Positions 1 to 7,853 are shown, numbered from the stretch's first letter. The stretch is 10,834 nucleotides of DNA from Streptococcus lactarius (GCF_016642265.1 NZ_MRXX01000001.1:223796-234629); one strand, 5' to 3'. Numbers and translations: made by a program. Notes: generated by a model not told the origin, from the sequence alone.

Positions 1-60
1 GTGCGGAGGTGGGACGACGAAATCGAATTCTAACGAATGACCGATTTCTGTCCCACTCTC
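1..60 (-). repeat. 60-bp hairpin-forming intergenic repeat, left copy
   Basis: This copy begins 13 bp after the pepN stop and matches the reverse complement of 10773-10832 at 59 of 60 positions. It folds on itself: GTGGGAC (9-15) pairs with GTCCCAC (50-56), GAAATCG (19-25) with CGATTTC (42-48), and ATTC (27-30) with GAAT (35-38), leaving loop TAAC. The internal loop between the first two stems is GAC on one side and a single T on the other. It is the likely 3' structure of the pepN transcript, but no T-run follows the stem, so it is not a canonical rho-independent terminator. The element may extend past the window edge. Strand is given for the orientation reading GAGAGTGGGACAG. It does not look to me like BOX or RUP. 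Existence of the repeat is certain; function is unknown. Confidence 0.9.
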
Positions 61-73
61 ATCTTTTATAAAT

Positions 74-2617
74 TTATTTCGTCGCAAGAATTGCTGCTTC
101 TACCGCTGCTTTTTCCCGTTGGATCAAATCCACACGTGCTGCGATTTCCTTGATTCCCATGCTGATGTTTCGGCTGATAGCCATATCAGACAATTGTGGT
201 TCAAAGAAAGCTTTGAATTCTGCTAAGCGATCTGCTGTTTTAAAGGTATTGGCTGGGTAGATGACAAACTTGTCAAAGCTCATGTCTCCGCCAAGAGCTG
301 CTTTGACCCATTCCCAATTTTCACGCGCCCAAGTCCAGGCAGATTCTTGAGTGAAGTCATGATGTAAGAAAGTGAAATACCAACTCATTGCCAAGTCTTG
401 TGGTTTCACAACATCCTTGTTCTTCCACTCTGTCAAAATCTTTTCAACTGTGTCTGCATTGGTTGTATAAGCCAAAGCTGTAGACAATTGACGCTTGAAG
501 TTGCCATCTGTCGCTTGAGCATAAGTATTCAAGTACAAATCAGTCAATTCTTTGCTTTCATGGTGTTTGATTTGGTTAATCAAGATTTGCAAACGAATGG
601 CTGCTGGAAGCTTGCTAATATTGTCCGCATGGGCTGCATAGATTTCGCTGGCTTTGGCGCTTGCTTCTGCATCATCCCCCTTGATCATATTGGCAATCAC
701 CAATTGACGAACCATTTCATCCTCATCGGCTTCTCCAGCTTTTGGTTCAAAACCAAGGCGTTCAAAGTTGAATTGGTTGAAGGTTACCAACAAGGCCTTA
801 TAGGCTGCTTCGACTTCCGTCTCTTCATCTACAAAGAGGCTGAGCCCTTGAAGAATGGATGAAACCGCAGATACAACCAAATAAGAACTTTCTTGGGTTA
901 ATTTCTCGATGACTGGCAAGAGGCTCGCATAAGAGATGGCACCACTTTCTGCCAAGAGACGGCGTTCTTGTACAACTTGAAGCTTGCTGGTGTTATCCAA
1001 GGAAGCCATATTGTCCACAATCGCATCCAAGAGCTCTCCTTGATAATCAGTAATGTAGTGGGCTGTATTTTCCGTATTGAAACGAAGAGGTTCTTTATTT
1101 GCAGCAGCAAGGGCAGCATAACCTGGAATTTCAAGGGTTTCTGTTTCAAGTGTGTCTGGAATACCAGACCAGTTGCTGTTCAATGGCACAACCCATTTAC
1201 GGCCTTGATCTTCATGTTCCCCAATGAAGAATTGTTTTTGGCTGATCTTCAAGGTATCATTTTCTACCACTGCTGTAAGGACTGGATAACCCGGTTGTTC
1301 CAACCAAGAATCCATAAAGGCTGCTACATCACGACCAGATGCATCACCTAGGGCATTCCAAAGGTCACGACCGATGGTATTGCCGTATTGGTGTTTTTCA
1401 AAGTAAGCTTTGAGTCCTTTACGGAATGCGTCATCCCCTAACCAACGACGAAGCATATGCATGAGACGACTACCTTTCGCATAGACGATGGCTGGGTCAA
1501 AAAGAGTATTGATTTCATCAGGGTGTTTCACTTCCACATGGACCGATTGCACCCCATCGGTTGCATCGCGTTTCAAGGCCAATGGAACACCTTTTGTTTG
1601 GAAGTCTTCAAAGATATTCCAGCTTGGGTCGATAGCATTGACAGAGACATATTCCATCATGTTGGCAAAACTTTCGTTCAACCAGAGGTCATCCCACCAC
1701 TTCATGGTTACTAAGTTACCAAACCATTGGTGAGCCAATTCGTGAGCGACTACAAGAGCAACTTGTTGACGGCTAACTGCAGTTGAGTTTTCATCGACCA
1801 GGAGGTAGACTTCACGGTAAGTCACCAAGCCCCAGTTTTCCATGGCTCCAGAAGAGAAGTCTGGAAGCGCCACGTGAAGAGATTGAGGAATTGGGTACTT
1901 AACGCCGTAATAGTCTTCATAAAATTCGATGACACGAACGGCAATATCCAATGAAAATTCTAAGTTTTTCAAAGGATGGGCCTTGGTTGAATAGATACCT
2001 ACGAGAGTGCCATTTTTTGTTTTGGCAGTCACACCTTGAAGATCTCCAGCTGCAAAGGCAAGGAGGTAAGAAGACATCCGTGGAGTCGTAGCAAATTTCC
2101 AGATACCTGTTTCTTTGCGGTTTTCCACATCAATTTCAGGCATATTTGAGAGGGCAATTTCACCTTCTTCTTGGTCAAATTTCAAAGACAGATCAAACGT
2201 TGCTTTGGCTTCAGGCTCGTCCACACTTGGAAAAGCTTCACGCGCAAAATGGCTCTCAAACTGGGTAGAAAGGACTTCCTTCTTCACGCCATCAATGCTG
2301 TAGTAAGATGGGTAAATCCCTGTCATATTGTCTGTGATCTTACCTGAATAAGTCAAGGTAACTGTTACTTGACCAGCTTCCACTAATTCTACGTAAATCG
2401 CTTCATTGGCATCATCAACCGTAAAGGGACGGGCTTGACCAGCTACTTCTACTGTTTCGATGGTCAAATCGTTTTGGTGAAGCGAGATCTTGTCCGCCTT
2501 GGCTTGACCTGTGATCACCACACGACCACTAAAGGTCTTAGTTTTACGACTTAAATCCAAAAACACGTCATAATGTTCTGGAACGAATGTTTCTACAAAA
2601 TGTGCAACTGCTTGCAT
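74..2617 (-). CDS. pepN: PepN, M1-family zinc aminopeptidase (lysyl/alanyl aminopeptidase)
   Basis: A cytosolic metallopeptidase that removes N-terminal residues from peptides; in lactic acid bacteria PepN is a general aminopeptidase feeding amino acids from imported peptides. The start is ATG at 2617, giving 847 residues, the usual length for streptococcal PepN, behind a near-perfect AAGGAGG (2623-2629) five bases away. The open frame runs upstream to 2713, but those 32 codons lie over the probable promoter and lack homology I recognise. Residues 1-190 are the N-terminal beta domain. The exopeptidase motif GAMENWG is at 257-263. The zinc site HELAH has H292, E293 and H296, and the third ligand E315 falls in NESFA at the canonical spacing. 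Y379 is the likely transition-state tyrosine. The remainder is the C-terminal helical domain. No signal peptide or membrane segment is seen. It lies 192 bp after phoU and probably has its own promoter, with read-through from the pst operon possible. Confidence 0.97.
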   Translation of the reverse strand: MQAVAHFVETFVPEHYDVFLDLSRKTKTFSGRVVITGQAKADKISLHQNDLTIETVEVAGQARPFTVDDANEAIYVELVEAGQVTVTLTYSGKITDNMTGIYPSYYSIDGVKKEVLSTQFESHFAREAFPSVDEPEAKATFDLSLKFDQEEGEIALSNMPEIDVENRKETGIWKFATTPRMSSYLLAFAAGDLQGVTAKTKNGTLVGIYSTKAHPLKNLEFSLDIAVRVIEFYEDYYGVKYPIPQSLHVALPDFSSGAMENWGLVTYREVYLLVDENSTAVSRQQVALVVAHELAHQWFGNLVTMKWWDDLWLNESFANMMEYVSVNAIDPSWNIFEDFQTKGVPLALKRDATDGVQSVHVEVKHPDEINTLFDPAIVYAKGSRLMHMLRRWLGDDAFRKGLKAYFEKHQYGNTIGRDLWNALGDASGRDVAAFMDSWLEQPGYPVLTAVVENDTLKISQKQFFIGEHEDQGRKWVVPLNSNWSGIPDTLETETLEIPGYAALAAANKEPLRFNTENTAHYITDYQGELLDAIVDNMASLDNTSKLQVVQERRLLAESGAISYASLLPVIEKLTQESSYLVVSAVSSILQGLSLFVDEETEVEAAYKALLVTFNQFNFERLGFEPKAGEADEDEMVRQLVIANMIKGDDAEASAKASEIYAAHADNISKLPAAIRLQILINQIKHHESKELTDLYLNTYAQATDGNFKRQLSTALAYTTNADTVEKILTEWKNKDVVKPQDLAMSWYFTFLHHDFTQESAWTWARENWEWVKAALGGDMSFDKFVIYPANTFKTADRLAEFKAFFEPQLSDMAISRNISMGIKEIAARVDLIQREKAAVEAAILATK

Positions 2618-2622
2618 AATTT

Positions 2623-2629
2623 CCTCCTT
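2623..2629 (-). promoter_or_regulatory. Ribosome binding site deciding the pepN start
   Basis: Read on the minus strand this is AAGGAGG, five bases before ATG 2617. It is a near-ideal Shine-Dalgarno and rules against the longer reading frame that opens at 2713. Confidence 0.85.
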
Positions 2630-2669
2630 TTTATTTCGATGCTTTCCTATCAAAAGCCCTAATAGGACT

Positions 2670-2675
2670 ATTTTA
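2670..2675 (-). promoter_or_regulatory. Probable pepN promoter -10 element
   Basis: On the minus strand the context is TGTGATAAAATAG, giving -10 TAAAAT (5/6 to consensus) about 50 bp before the pepN ATG. The upstream -35 is poor: TTTTCT at an 18-bp spacing is the best I find. Just downstream, TCCTAT (2662-2667) and ATAGGA (2645-2650, minus-strand reading) could form a 6-bp hairpin at the very 5' end of the transcript. The assignment is tentative. Confidence 0.38.
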
Positions 2676-2741
2676 TCACAAAGTCGGGATAAAAGAAAAG
2701 ACAAGCATGACAATGCCTGCCTGAGAGCTAAAAGAATGGGG

Positions 2742-2798
2742 CTTTGGGAGTCGAAATCAACGATTTTTAATCAATTCACTTTTCTTCTATTCCCAAAG
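2742..2798. repeat. Long stem-loop between phoU and pepN
   Basis: CTTTGGGA (2742-2749) and TCCCAAAG (2791-2798) are perfect 8-bp inverted arms separated by 41 bases. Inside, AAATC (2754-2758) and GATTT (2762-2766) form a 5-bp hairpin with loop AAC. It begins 11 bp after the phoU stop and so sits where a pst-operon terminator is expected. On the minus strand the distal arm is followed by CCCCATTCTTTTAG, only a broken T-tract, so any termination is probably leaky. The plan (TGGGA arm, three-base spacer, GAAATC arm) recalls the 60-bp repeats at the window ends and may be a diverged relative. Confidence 0.5.
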
Positions 2799-2809
2799 AT
2801 TCGTCTTTC

Positions 2810-3463
2810 TTACATTTCTACAATTTTACCTGTTTCAAAGTAGACAACCCATTCACAGATATTTTTTGCATAATCTCCGATGCGTTCCAAGAAGTTAATC
2901 ACTTGGAAGTAATCACGACCGGTCAAGATAGACTCAGGATTTTTACGAATTTCTTCTGTCGTCAATTCTTGAATGCTTTCAAAGAAATGATTAATTTCTT
3001 CATCACGTGAAGCAACTGTATAGGCCAAATCAACATCGCCTTTGAGGTAGACATCAAGGGTCGCTTCGACAAAGTCTTTGACTTCACGTCCCATTTTGCT
3101 GATTTCTTCTTCAACAGATTTAATGCGCACTTCACCTTTCATCCGAATCGTTGCTTTGGCAATTGAAACAGCATGGTCACCCATCCGCTCTAAGTCAGAT
3201 ACCGCTTTTAAGACGGTCATGACGACGCGAAGGTCTTGTGAGACTGGCTGTTGGAGGGCAATGATCTCAAAAGATTTGCGCTCCAACTTCACTTCAAAAT
3301 CATTGATCTTGGCATCGTCTTCGATGACTTGACGGGCCAATTCACGGTCATGTGTGACAAAAGCTCTTACTGTACGGTTGATCTGGCTCAACACTTCGTT
3401 TCCCATTGCATAAAACTGGTTATGCAACTTTTCTAAATCTTCTTCAAATTGAACTCGTAGCAT
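2810..3463 (-). CDS. phoU: PhoU, phosphate transport and signalling regulator
   Basis: A cytosolic, all-helical peripheral protein that links the Pst transporter to phosphate control; in characterised bacteria PhoU restrains the phosphate two-component response and limits uptake through PstB. At 217 residues it has the family's usual length and the expected two tandem three-helix bundles (about 1-105 and 115-217). Each carries the metal-binding signature: ERMGD with E92 and D96, and ERIGD with E193 and D197. The start is ATG 3463, preceded by AGGAAG nine bases away. The frame extends to 3499, but that would overlap the end of pstB2 and add a lysine-rich tail not seen in the family. The gap to pstB2 is 13 bp, so it is the last gene of the operon. 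No sensor kinase or response regulator lies in this window. Confidence 0.96.
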   Translation of the reverse strand: MLRVQFEEDLEKLHNQFYAMGNEVLSQINRTVRAFVTHDRELARQVIEDDAKINDFEVKLERKSFEIIALQQPVSQDLRVVMTVLKAVSDLERMGDHAVSIAKATIRMKGEVRIKSVEEEISKMGREVKDFVEATLDVYLKGDVDLAYTVASRDEEINHFFESIQELTTEEIRKNPESILTGRDYFQVINFLERIGDYAKNICEWVVYFETGKIVEM

Positions 3464-3476
3464 TTTCTTTTTCTTC

Positions 3477-4235
3477 CTATCCAAATTTTCCAGAGACATA
3501 GTCTTCTGTTTCTTTCTTAGCTGGGTTCAAGAACATTTCATTGGTATCATTGTACTCGATCAAATCGCCACCTAAGAAAAAGGCTGTTTTATCTGAAATA
3601 CGACTCGCCTGCTGCATGGAACGAGTCACCAAAAGCATGGTATAGCGGTCTTTTAGGCCATAGAGGGTTTCCTCAATCTTACCAGCTGAAATCGGGTCTA
3701 GCGCTGAGGTCGGTTCATCCAACAGGATGATTTTAGGACTGGTCGCAAGGACCCGCGCCACACAGACCCGCTGTTGTTGGCCTCCAGAAAGGCCAATGGC
3801 TGAGTCATGTAAACGATCCTTGACCTCATCCCAAATAGACGCACGCTTGAGGGAGGTTTCTACTGCCTCATCTAAGACCGATTTGTCCTTTATTCCATTG
3901 ATCATCAGTCCATAAGTGACATTGTCATAAATAGACATGGGAAAGGGGTTGGGCTGTTGAAAGACCATTCCGATTTCCTTGCGCAACTCAACAGTATCTG
4001 TCCGCGGACCGTATATATTGTGGCCGTTATAGAGGACCGTCCCCGTCGTCGTCACTTCAGAGTTTAAGTCCCCCATGCGATTAATGGCTTTTAACAGGGT
4101 TGATTTTCCCGATCCTGATGGACCGATTAAGGCTGTAATCTCTTTTGACGCAAAGTCTAAGGAGACACTATTTAAGGCCTTCTTTTTGTTGTAATACACC
4201 GACAAGTCCTTGACTTGTAAAATTGGATCTGTCAT
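3477..4235 (-). CDS. pstB2: PstB2, phosphate ABC transporter ATP-binding protein with Arg at the H-loop
   Basis: One of two ATPase subunits that power phosphate import through PstC-PstA at the inner face of the membrane. It has 252 residues. Walker [10 protein letters not shown] is at 38-46, the Q-loop lies in VFQQPNPF (91-98), the ABC signature LSGGQQQR is at 149-156, and Walker B IILLDEP at 169-175, followed by D-loop SALD. The switch position reads [10 protein letters not shown], with R205 (codon CGT) where ABC ATPases normally carry histidine; PstB1 next door has VTHSMQQA. From memory, other streptococcal PstB2 proteins share this arginine, so it is probably a lineage trait and not a sequencing error. 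The start ATG 4235 follows an AAAAAGGAAT ribosome site and lies 26 bp after pstB1. The numbering pstB1/pstB2 is by operon order. Confidence 0.95.
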   Translation of the reverse strand: MTDPILQVKDLSVYYNKKKALNSVSLDFASKEITALIGPSGSGKSTLLKAINRMGDLNSEVTTTGTVLYNGHNIYGPRTDTVELRKEIGMVFQQPNPFPMSIYDNVTYGLMINGIKDKSVLDEAVETSLKRASIWDEVKDRLHDSAIGLSGGQQQRVCVARVLATSPKIILLDEPTSALDPISAGKIEETLYGLKDRYTMLLVTRSMQQASRISDKTAFFLGGDLIEYNDTNEMFLNPAKKETEDYVSGKFG

Positions 4236-4261
4236 TTTATATTCCTTTTTGTCCTTCTACC

Positions 4262-5065
4262 TTATCCAAAGTGACCTGACACATAATCGTTGGTCGATTG
4301 CAATTTGGCATTTTGGAAAATATGCGAAGTCTTGTCATACTCGATCAGGTCTCCAAGGTAGAAGAAGCCGGTATAATCGCTCGCACGGGCAGCCTGTTGC
4401 ATGCTGTGTGTCACAATGACAATGGTATAATCTTTTTTCAACTCAAGCATGGTTTCTTCCAATTGCGCCGTTGCAATGGGGTCTAAGGCTGAAGCAGGTT
4501 CGTCCATCAGTAAGATGTCTGGCTTCACAGAGATGGCACGCGCAATACAGAGTCGCTGCTGCTGACCACCTGAAAGGGTTAAGGCAGATTTATGGAGATC
4601 ATCTTTGACCTGATCCCATAAAGCAGCCTGTTTCAAGGATGTTTCAACCAATTCATCCAAGATCTTCTTGTCTTTCACCCCAGCACGTTCATGCGGGAAG
4701 GTGATATTTTTGTATATTGATTTGGCAAAAGGATTGGGCCGTTGGAAAACCATCCCAATATGCTTGCGCATTTCATAAACATTGATATCCGGACGATTGA
4801 CATCGATTCCTTCATACCAAATTTCACCCGTTACACGCGCAATATCGATGGTATCATTCATCCGGTTCAAACTACGAAGGTAGGTTGATTTCCCAGATCC
4901 TGAAGGACCGATCAAGGCTGTAATCTTATTCTTTTCAAACTGCATGTCGACGCCTTTAATGGACTCGTTCGTTCCATAATAGACATGCAAATCTTTGGTC
5001 GATAGGACCACCTTTTCTTCAGGAAAAGTAATGATGTGTCTCTCATCCCAATTGTATTTTGACAT
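4262..5065 (-). CDS. pstB1: PstB1, phosphate ABC transporter ATP-binding protein
   Basis: The first of the two ATPase subunits of the phosphate importer; it probably pairs with PstB2 as a heterodimer under PstC-PstA, or forms an alternative homodimer. It has 267 residues, about 15 longer than PstB2 because of an N-terminal extension (roughly 1-18) ahead of the ABC fold. All catalytic motifs are intact: Walker [10 protein letters not shown] at 53-61, Q-loop Q108, signature LSGGQQQR at 164-171, Walker B ILLMDEP at 184-190, and the switch histidine H220 in VTHSMQQA. The start ATG 5065 follows AAAGGAGAAG, a strong ribosome site overlapping the pstA stop codon, with only 10 bp between genes. Translation is therefore probably coupled to pstA. 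Confidence 0.96.
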   Translation of the reverse strand: MSKYNWDERHIITFPEEKVVLSTKDLHVYYGTNESIKGVDMQFEKNKITALIGPSGSGKSTYLRSLNRMNDTIDIARVTGEIWYEGIDVNRPDINVYEMRKHIGMVFQRPNPFAKSIYKNITFPHERAGVKDKKILDELVETSLKQAALWDQVKDDLHKSALTLSGGQQQRLCIARAISVKPDILLMDEPASALDPIATAQLEETMLELKKDYTIVIVTHSMQQAARASDYTGFFYLGDLIEYDKTSHIFQNAKLQSTNDYVSGHFG

Positions 5066-5075
5066 TTCTTCTCCT

Positions 5076-5960
5076 TTAAGCAGATGTTAGTTTTTTATGA
5101 AGGTAACTTCCGAGTTTGCGGGCTCCAAAGTTAAAGATCAAGATAAAGATCAAAAGAACGGCGGCCGAACCAGCTGAGACTTCAATGGAGTCTGGAATGG
5201 TTCCTTCACTATTGACCTTCCAGATATGGACAGCCAAGGTTTCAGCTTGACGGAAGATCGAAATCGGACTGGTCACACTAAATATATTCCAGTTAGACCA
5301 GTCAAGCGCTGGAGCTGACTGACCCGCTGTATAGATCAGGGCAGCGGCTTCCCCAAAAATCCGTCCTGAGGCCAAAACGACCCCAGTCACAATACTTGGA
5401 AGTGCCTCTGGAACCACGACATGAATCACCGTTTCCCAGCGAGACAGGCCTAGGGCAAGCCCCGCTTCACGTTGGGTATGGTGGACGTGTTGCAAGCTAT
5501 CTTCGATATTGCGGGTCATCTGGGGGAGGTTAAAGACGGTCAAGGCCAAGGCCCCTGAAATGATCGAAAAGCCATATTTGAACTGGACAACAAAGACCAA
5601 GTAACCAAAGAGACCCACTACAACAGATGGCAAAGAAGACAAGATTTCGATACAGGTCCGTACCAAATTAGTCAAGCGGCCTTTTTTTGCATATTCAGAT
5701 AGGTAAATCCCAGCCCCAAGAGAGAGGGGAAAAGAAATCACCAAGGTAATGACCAAAAGGAAGAAGGAATTGTACAATTGAATTCCGATCCCTCCTCCTG
5801 CTTGATAAGAAGAGGATTTCCCTGTCAGGAAGTGCCAAGATACATGGGGTAAACCACGCACCAAAATGTAGAGAATCAAAGCAGCGAGAATAGCGACAAT
5901 AATTCCTGAAATGGTATACAGCACTCCTGTGGCAATTTTATCCATTCGTTTAGCGTGCAT
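5076..5960 (-). CDS. pstA: PstA, phosphate ABC transporter permease
   Basis: An integral membrane permease that, with PstC, forms the phosphate channel. It has 294 residues with about six hydrophobic segments near 11-34, 62-86, 105-126, 132-147, 188-212 and 262-279. The cytoplasmic coupling loop that docks on PstB is recognisable at about 165-190 (EAGLALG, then a proline-containing VVVPEALP end), the EAA motif of binding-protein-dependent permeases. The start taken is ATG 5960, giving an 11-bp overlap with the end of pstC and a plausible GAGG site upstream. A second ATG at 5945 (beginning MDKIATG) would shorten it by five residues and cannot be excluded. The overlap points to translational coupling and matched amounts of the two permeases. 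Confidence 0.95.
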   Translation of the reverse strand: MHAKRMDKIATGVLYTISGIIVAILAALILYILVRGLPHVSWHFLTGKSSSYQAGGGIGIQLYNSFFLLVITLVISFPLSLGAGIYLSEYAKKGRLTNLVRTCIEILSSLPSVVVGLFGYLVFVVQFKYGFSIISGALALTVFNLPQMTRNIEDSLQHVHHTQREAGLALGLSRWETVIHVVVPEALPSIVTGVVLASGRIFGEAAALIYTAGQSAPALDWSNWNIFSVTSPISIFRQAETLAVHIWKVNSEGTIPDSIEVSAGSAAVLLIFILIFNFGARKLGSYLHKKLTSA

Positions 5961-6861
5961 AGTTCTTCTTACCTCTTTCTTTCGTAATTAGTTTAATCAC
6001 ACTGTTAAAGGCAAGACTCATAAGGAGCAATACCAAGGCAAGCGACCAGAGAACATTGTTATTGACTGTTCCCATAACGGTATTTCCGATTCCCATGGTC
6101 AAAATAGAGGTGAGGGTGGAAGCTGGTGTAGTGAGCGAGGTTGGTACCACAGCCGAGTTTCCGACGACCATCTGAATGGCCAAGGCTTCCCCGAAGGCGC
6201 GTGCCATCCCAAAGACGACCGCTGTAAAAATTCCAGAGCGGGCTGCCTTGAGTGTGACATGCCAGATGGTTTGCCAGCGTGTCGCTCCCATAGCCATACT
6301 GGCTTCACGGTAATGACGAGGAACAGCACGAAGACTATCGGTCGTCATAAAGGTCACTGTCGGTAGGATCATGACAAAGAGGACAAAGACACCTGAGAGA
6401 ATCCCAAAACCAGTCCCTCCAAAGAGACTACGCGTAAATGGAACAACGACTTGGAGACCAATAAATCCATAAACAACGGAAGGAATTCCTACCAAAAGCT
6501 CAATAGCCGGTTGCAAAAACCGTGATCCTTTGGGAGATACTTCCGTCATAAATACAGCTGCACCAATGGCGAACGGTGTTGCCAAGAGGGCGGAGAGCAA
6601 GGTTACGATAAAAGATCCCAAAATCATCGGTAAGGCCCCGAATTCCTTAGCAGCAGGGTTCCAGGCACTACCAAATAGAAAACTAAAGATATTGACTTTA
6701 TTGACAAAGAAAGTCGACAAGCCTTTTTGAGCCACAAAAATCAAAATCATGGCGACGACGACGACAATCAAACTCATACATAGAAAGGTAATGGTCTTTC
6801 CAAATTTTTCTAGGCGGGAGTTTTTGGATTTCGTCAGCATTTTTTTTGCTACTTCGTTCAT
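5950..6861 (-). CDS. pstC: PstC, phosphate ABC transporter permease
   Basis: The partner permease of PstA, 303 residues. Hydrophobic segments are visible near 22-45, 77-105, 119-140, 152-174, 211-235 and 268-290. The coupling loop with the EAA-type motif begins at REASMAMGATRW (185-196), and ARAFGEALAIQ (220-230) is typical of PstC. A long N-terminal segment (about 1-20) is positively charged and stays inside. The start taken is ATG 6861, 16 bp after the pstS stop, but the sequence ahead of it (TTGGGTAAAAA) is a poor ribosome site. The alternative ATG at 6840 has no better one, so the exact start is uncertain. It overlaps pstA by 11 bp at its 3' end. Confidence 0.95.
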   Translation of the reverse strand: MNEVAKKMLTKSKNSRLEKFGKTITFLCMSLIVVVVAMILIFVAQKGLSTFFVNKVNIFSFLFGSAWNPAAKEFGALPMILGSFIVTLLSALLATPFAIGAAVFMTEVSPKGSRFLQPAIELLVGIPSVVYGFIGLQVVVPFTRSLFGGTGFGILSGVFVLFVMILPTVTFMTTDSLRAVPRHYREASMAMGATRWQTIWHVTLKAARSGIFTAVVFGMARAFGEALAIQMVVGNSAVVPTSLTTPASTLTSILTMGIGNTVMGTVNNNVLWSLALVLLLMSLAFNSVIKLITKERGKKNYAR

Positions 6862-6877
6862 TTTTTACCCAATTCTG

Positions 6878-7744
6878 TTATTTTTTTGTCACATTTCCTT
6901 TTAAATCACGGGTGACTTTCATGTCATTGATCGGGATATAGCCCATTTTTCCAACCACTTTTTGCTGGATCTCATCGGTCATCATATAGTCAATAAAGGT
7001 TTTGGCCAAGTCATTTGGCTTCCCTTTGGTATACATATGCTCATAAGACCAGATCGGCCACTTATTGCTGATAACATTTTCTTTGGTGGGTTGGTAACCA
7101 TTGAGCTTCATAGTTTTGACACTACTATCTAGGTAGGTAAAGGCCAAATAAGAGATAGCTCCTGGCGTTTGGGAAACAATATTTTTAACCATCCCGTTTG
7201 AATCTTGCTCTTGGGCTTGCTTTGGCTGTTTGCCGTCCATTATGATGGTATCAAAGACAGCTCGGCTACCAGAACCTACGGCACGGTTCACAATCGTGAT
7301 CTCAAGATCTGGACCACCCAATTGCTTCCAATTGGTATATTCTCCTGTGAAAATCTTCCGCAACTGCTCTGTCGTCAAATTATCGATGGAGATATCTTTA
7401 TTTGCGATAATGGCTGTCCCGGCTACGGCTACCTGATGGTCAACCAAGCTTGATGCATCAATCCCAGATTTTTCTTCTGCAAAAAGGTCACTATTTCCAA
7501 TATCGACAGCCCCTGATTGGACCTGGGAAAGTCCTGTACCAGAACCGCCCCCTTGCACGTTGACAATCTTTCCTGGATGTTCCTCAATATAGCGGTCCAC
7601 GACTCCTTCCACAAGAGGTTGCAAGGCAGTAGATCCAACGGCTGTGATGGATTCACCACGGTCGATCCAAGAAGCACAAGCAGATAAGGTTCCTGCTAAT
7701 GCGATCGTCGCTAGTCCTAGGATCAGCTTTTTAGACTTTTTCAA
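6878..7744 (-). CDS. pstS: PstS, phosphate-binding lipoprotein of the Pst importer
   Basis: An extracellular, membrane-anchored solute-binding protein that captures inorganic phosphate and hands it to PstC-PstA. It has 288 residues. The N-terminus is a lipoprotein signal: charged MKKSKK, hydrophobic stretch 7-19, lipobox LSAC at 20-23 with C23 as the lipidated cysteine. Phosphate-binding segments typical of the family are GSTALQPL (37-44), GGGSGTG (65-71), D81 in VDIGNSD, and RAVGSGSR (154-161). The start codon is TTG, not ATG: AAGGAGA (7751-7757) lies seven bases upstream, the next in-frame methionine is near residue 169, and starting there would remove the signal. No in-frame ATG lies immediately upstream. 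It is first in the phosphate operon and has its own promoter about 80 bp upstream. High phosphate is expected to repress it, but the regulator is not encoded here. Confidence 0.96.
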   Translation of the reverse strand: MKKSKKLILGLATIALAGTLSACASWIDRGESITAVGSTALQPLVEGVVDRYIEEHPGKIVNVQGGGSGTGLSQVQSGAVDIGNSDLFAEEKSGIDASSLVDHQVAVAGTAIIANKDISIDNLTTEQLRKIFTGEYTNWKQLGGPDLEITIVNRAVGSGSRAVFDTIIMDGKQPKQAQEQDSNGMVKNIVSQTPGAISYLAFTYLDSSVKTMKLNGYQPTKENVISNKWPIWSYEHMYTKGKPNDLAKTFIDYMMTDEIQQKVVGKMGYIPINDMKVTRDLKGNVTKK

Positions 7745-7750
7745 ATCGTA

Positions 7751-7757
7751 TCTCCTT
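7751..7757 (-). promoter_or_regulatory. Ribosome binding site deciding the TTG start of pstS
   Basis: On the minus strand this reads AAGGAGA, seven bases before TTG 7744. It is what fixes the unusual start codon, together with the correctly placed lipoprotein signal behind it. Confidence 0.8.
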
Positions 7758-7823
7758 GATTGTTTACTATTTCAATTAAACTATTTGCCAAGTGATGTTT
7801 TGTAAAAAAACACCTCTACTTCC

Positions 7824-7853
7824 ACTATATCATAGAACAGATTCTTTTCATAG
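7824..7853 (-). promoter_or_regulatory. Probable pst operon promoter with upstream direct repeat
   Basis: On the minus strand the -10 is TATAGT (7824-7829), preceded by TGA, forming an extended -10 (TGATATAGT). No recognisable -35 lies 16-18 bp upstream. Instead the hexamer CTATGA occurs twice on an 18-bp period (7848-7853 and 7830-7835), the second overlapping the extended -10. A weak -35 plus repeats suits a promoter switched on by a response regulator such as PhoP/PnpR, but I do not recognise a published box here, so operator function is inference. The predicted transcript leader is about 70 nt. The remainder of the 7745-7857 gap shows no convincing terminator for the upstream cluster. Confidence 0.5.

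Noticed and set aside
1..60. Canonical rho-independent terminator for pepN
   Set aside because: The stem is long and interrupted by internal loops and is followed by CTCCGCAC, not a T-run. Termination by this element is possible but not shown.
398..862. Plus-strand open frame inside pepN, and other plus-strand frames at 968-1351, 8697-9011 and similar
   Set aside because: They lie wholly opposite well-conserved genes, lack family motifs and convincing ribosome sites, and look like shadow translations.
2618..2713. 32-residue N-terminal extension of PepN
   Set aside because: ATG 2617 has an excellent ribosome site and gives the family length; the extension overlaps the probable promoter.
3464..3499. 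12-residue extension of PhoU overlapping pstB2
   Set aside because: The shorter start at 3463 has AGGAAG at good spacing and the family N-terminus MLRVQFEEDL.
7745..7823. Riboswitch or structured leader ahead of pstS
   Set aside because: Only weak AT-rich pairings exist (TGTTTT with AAAACA, GTTTA with TAAAC). Nothing resembles a known riboswitch class, and the leader is only about 70 nt.
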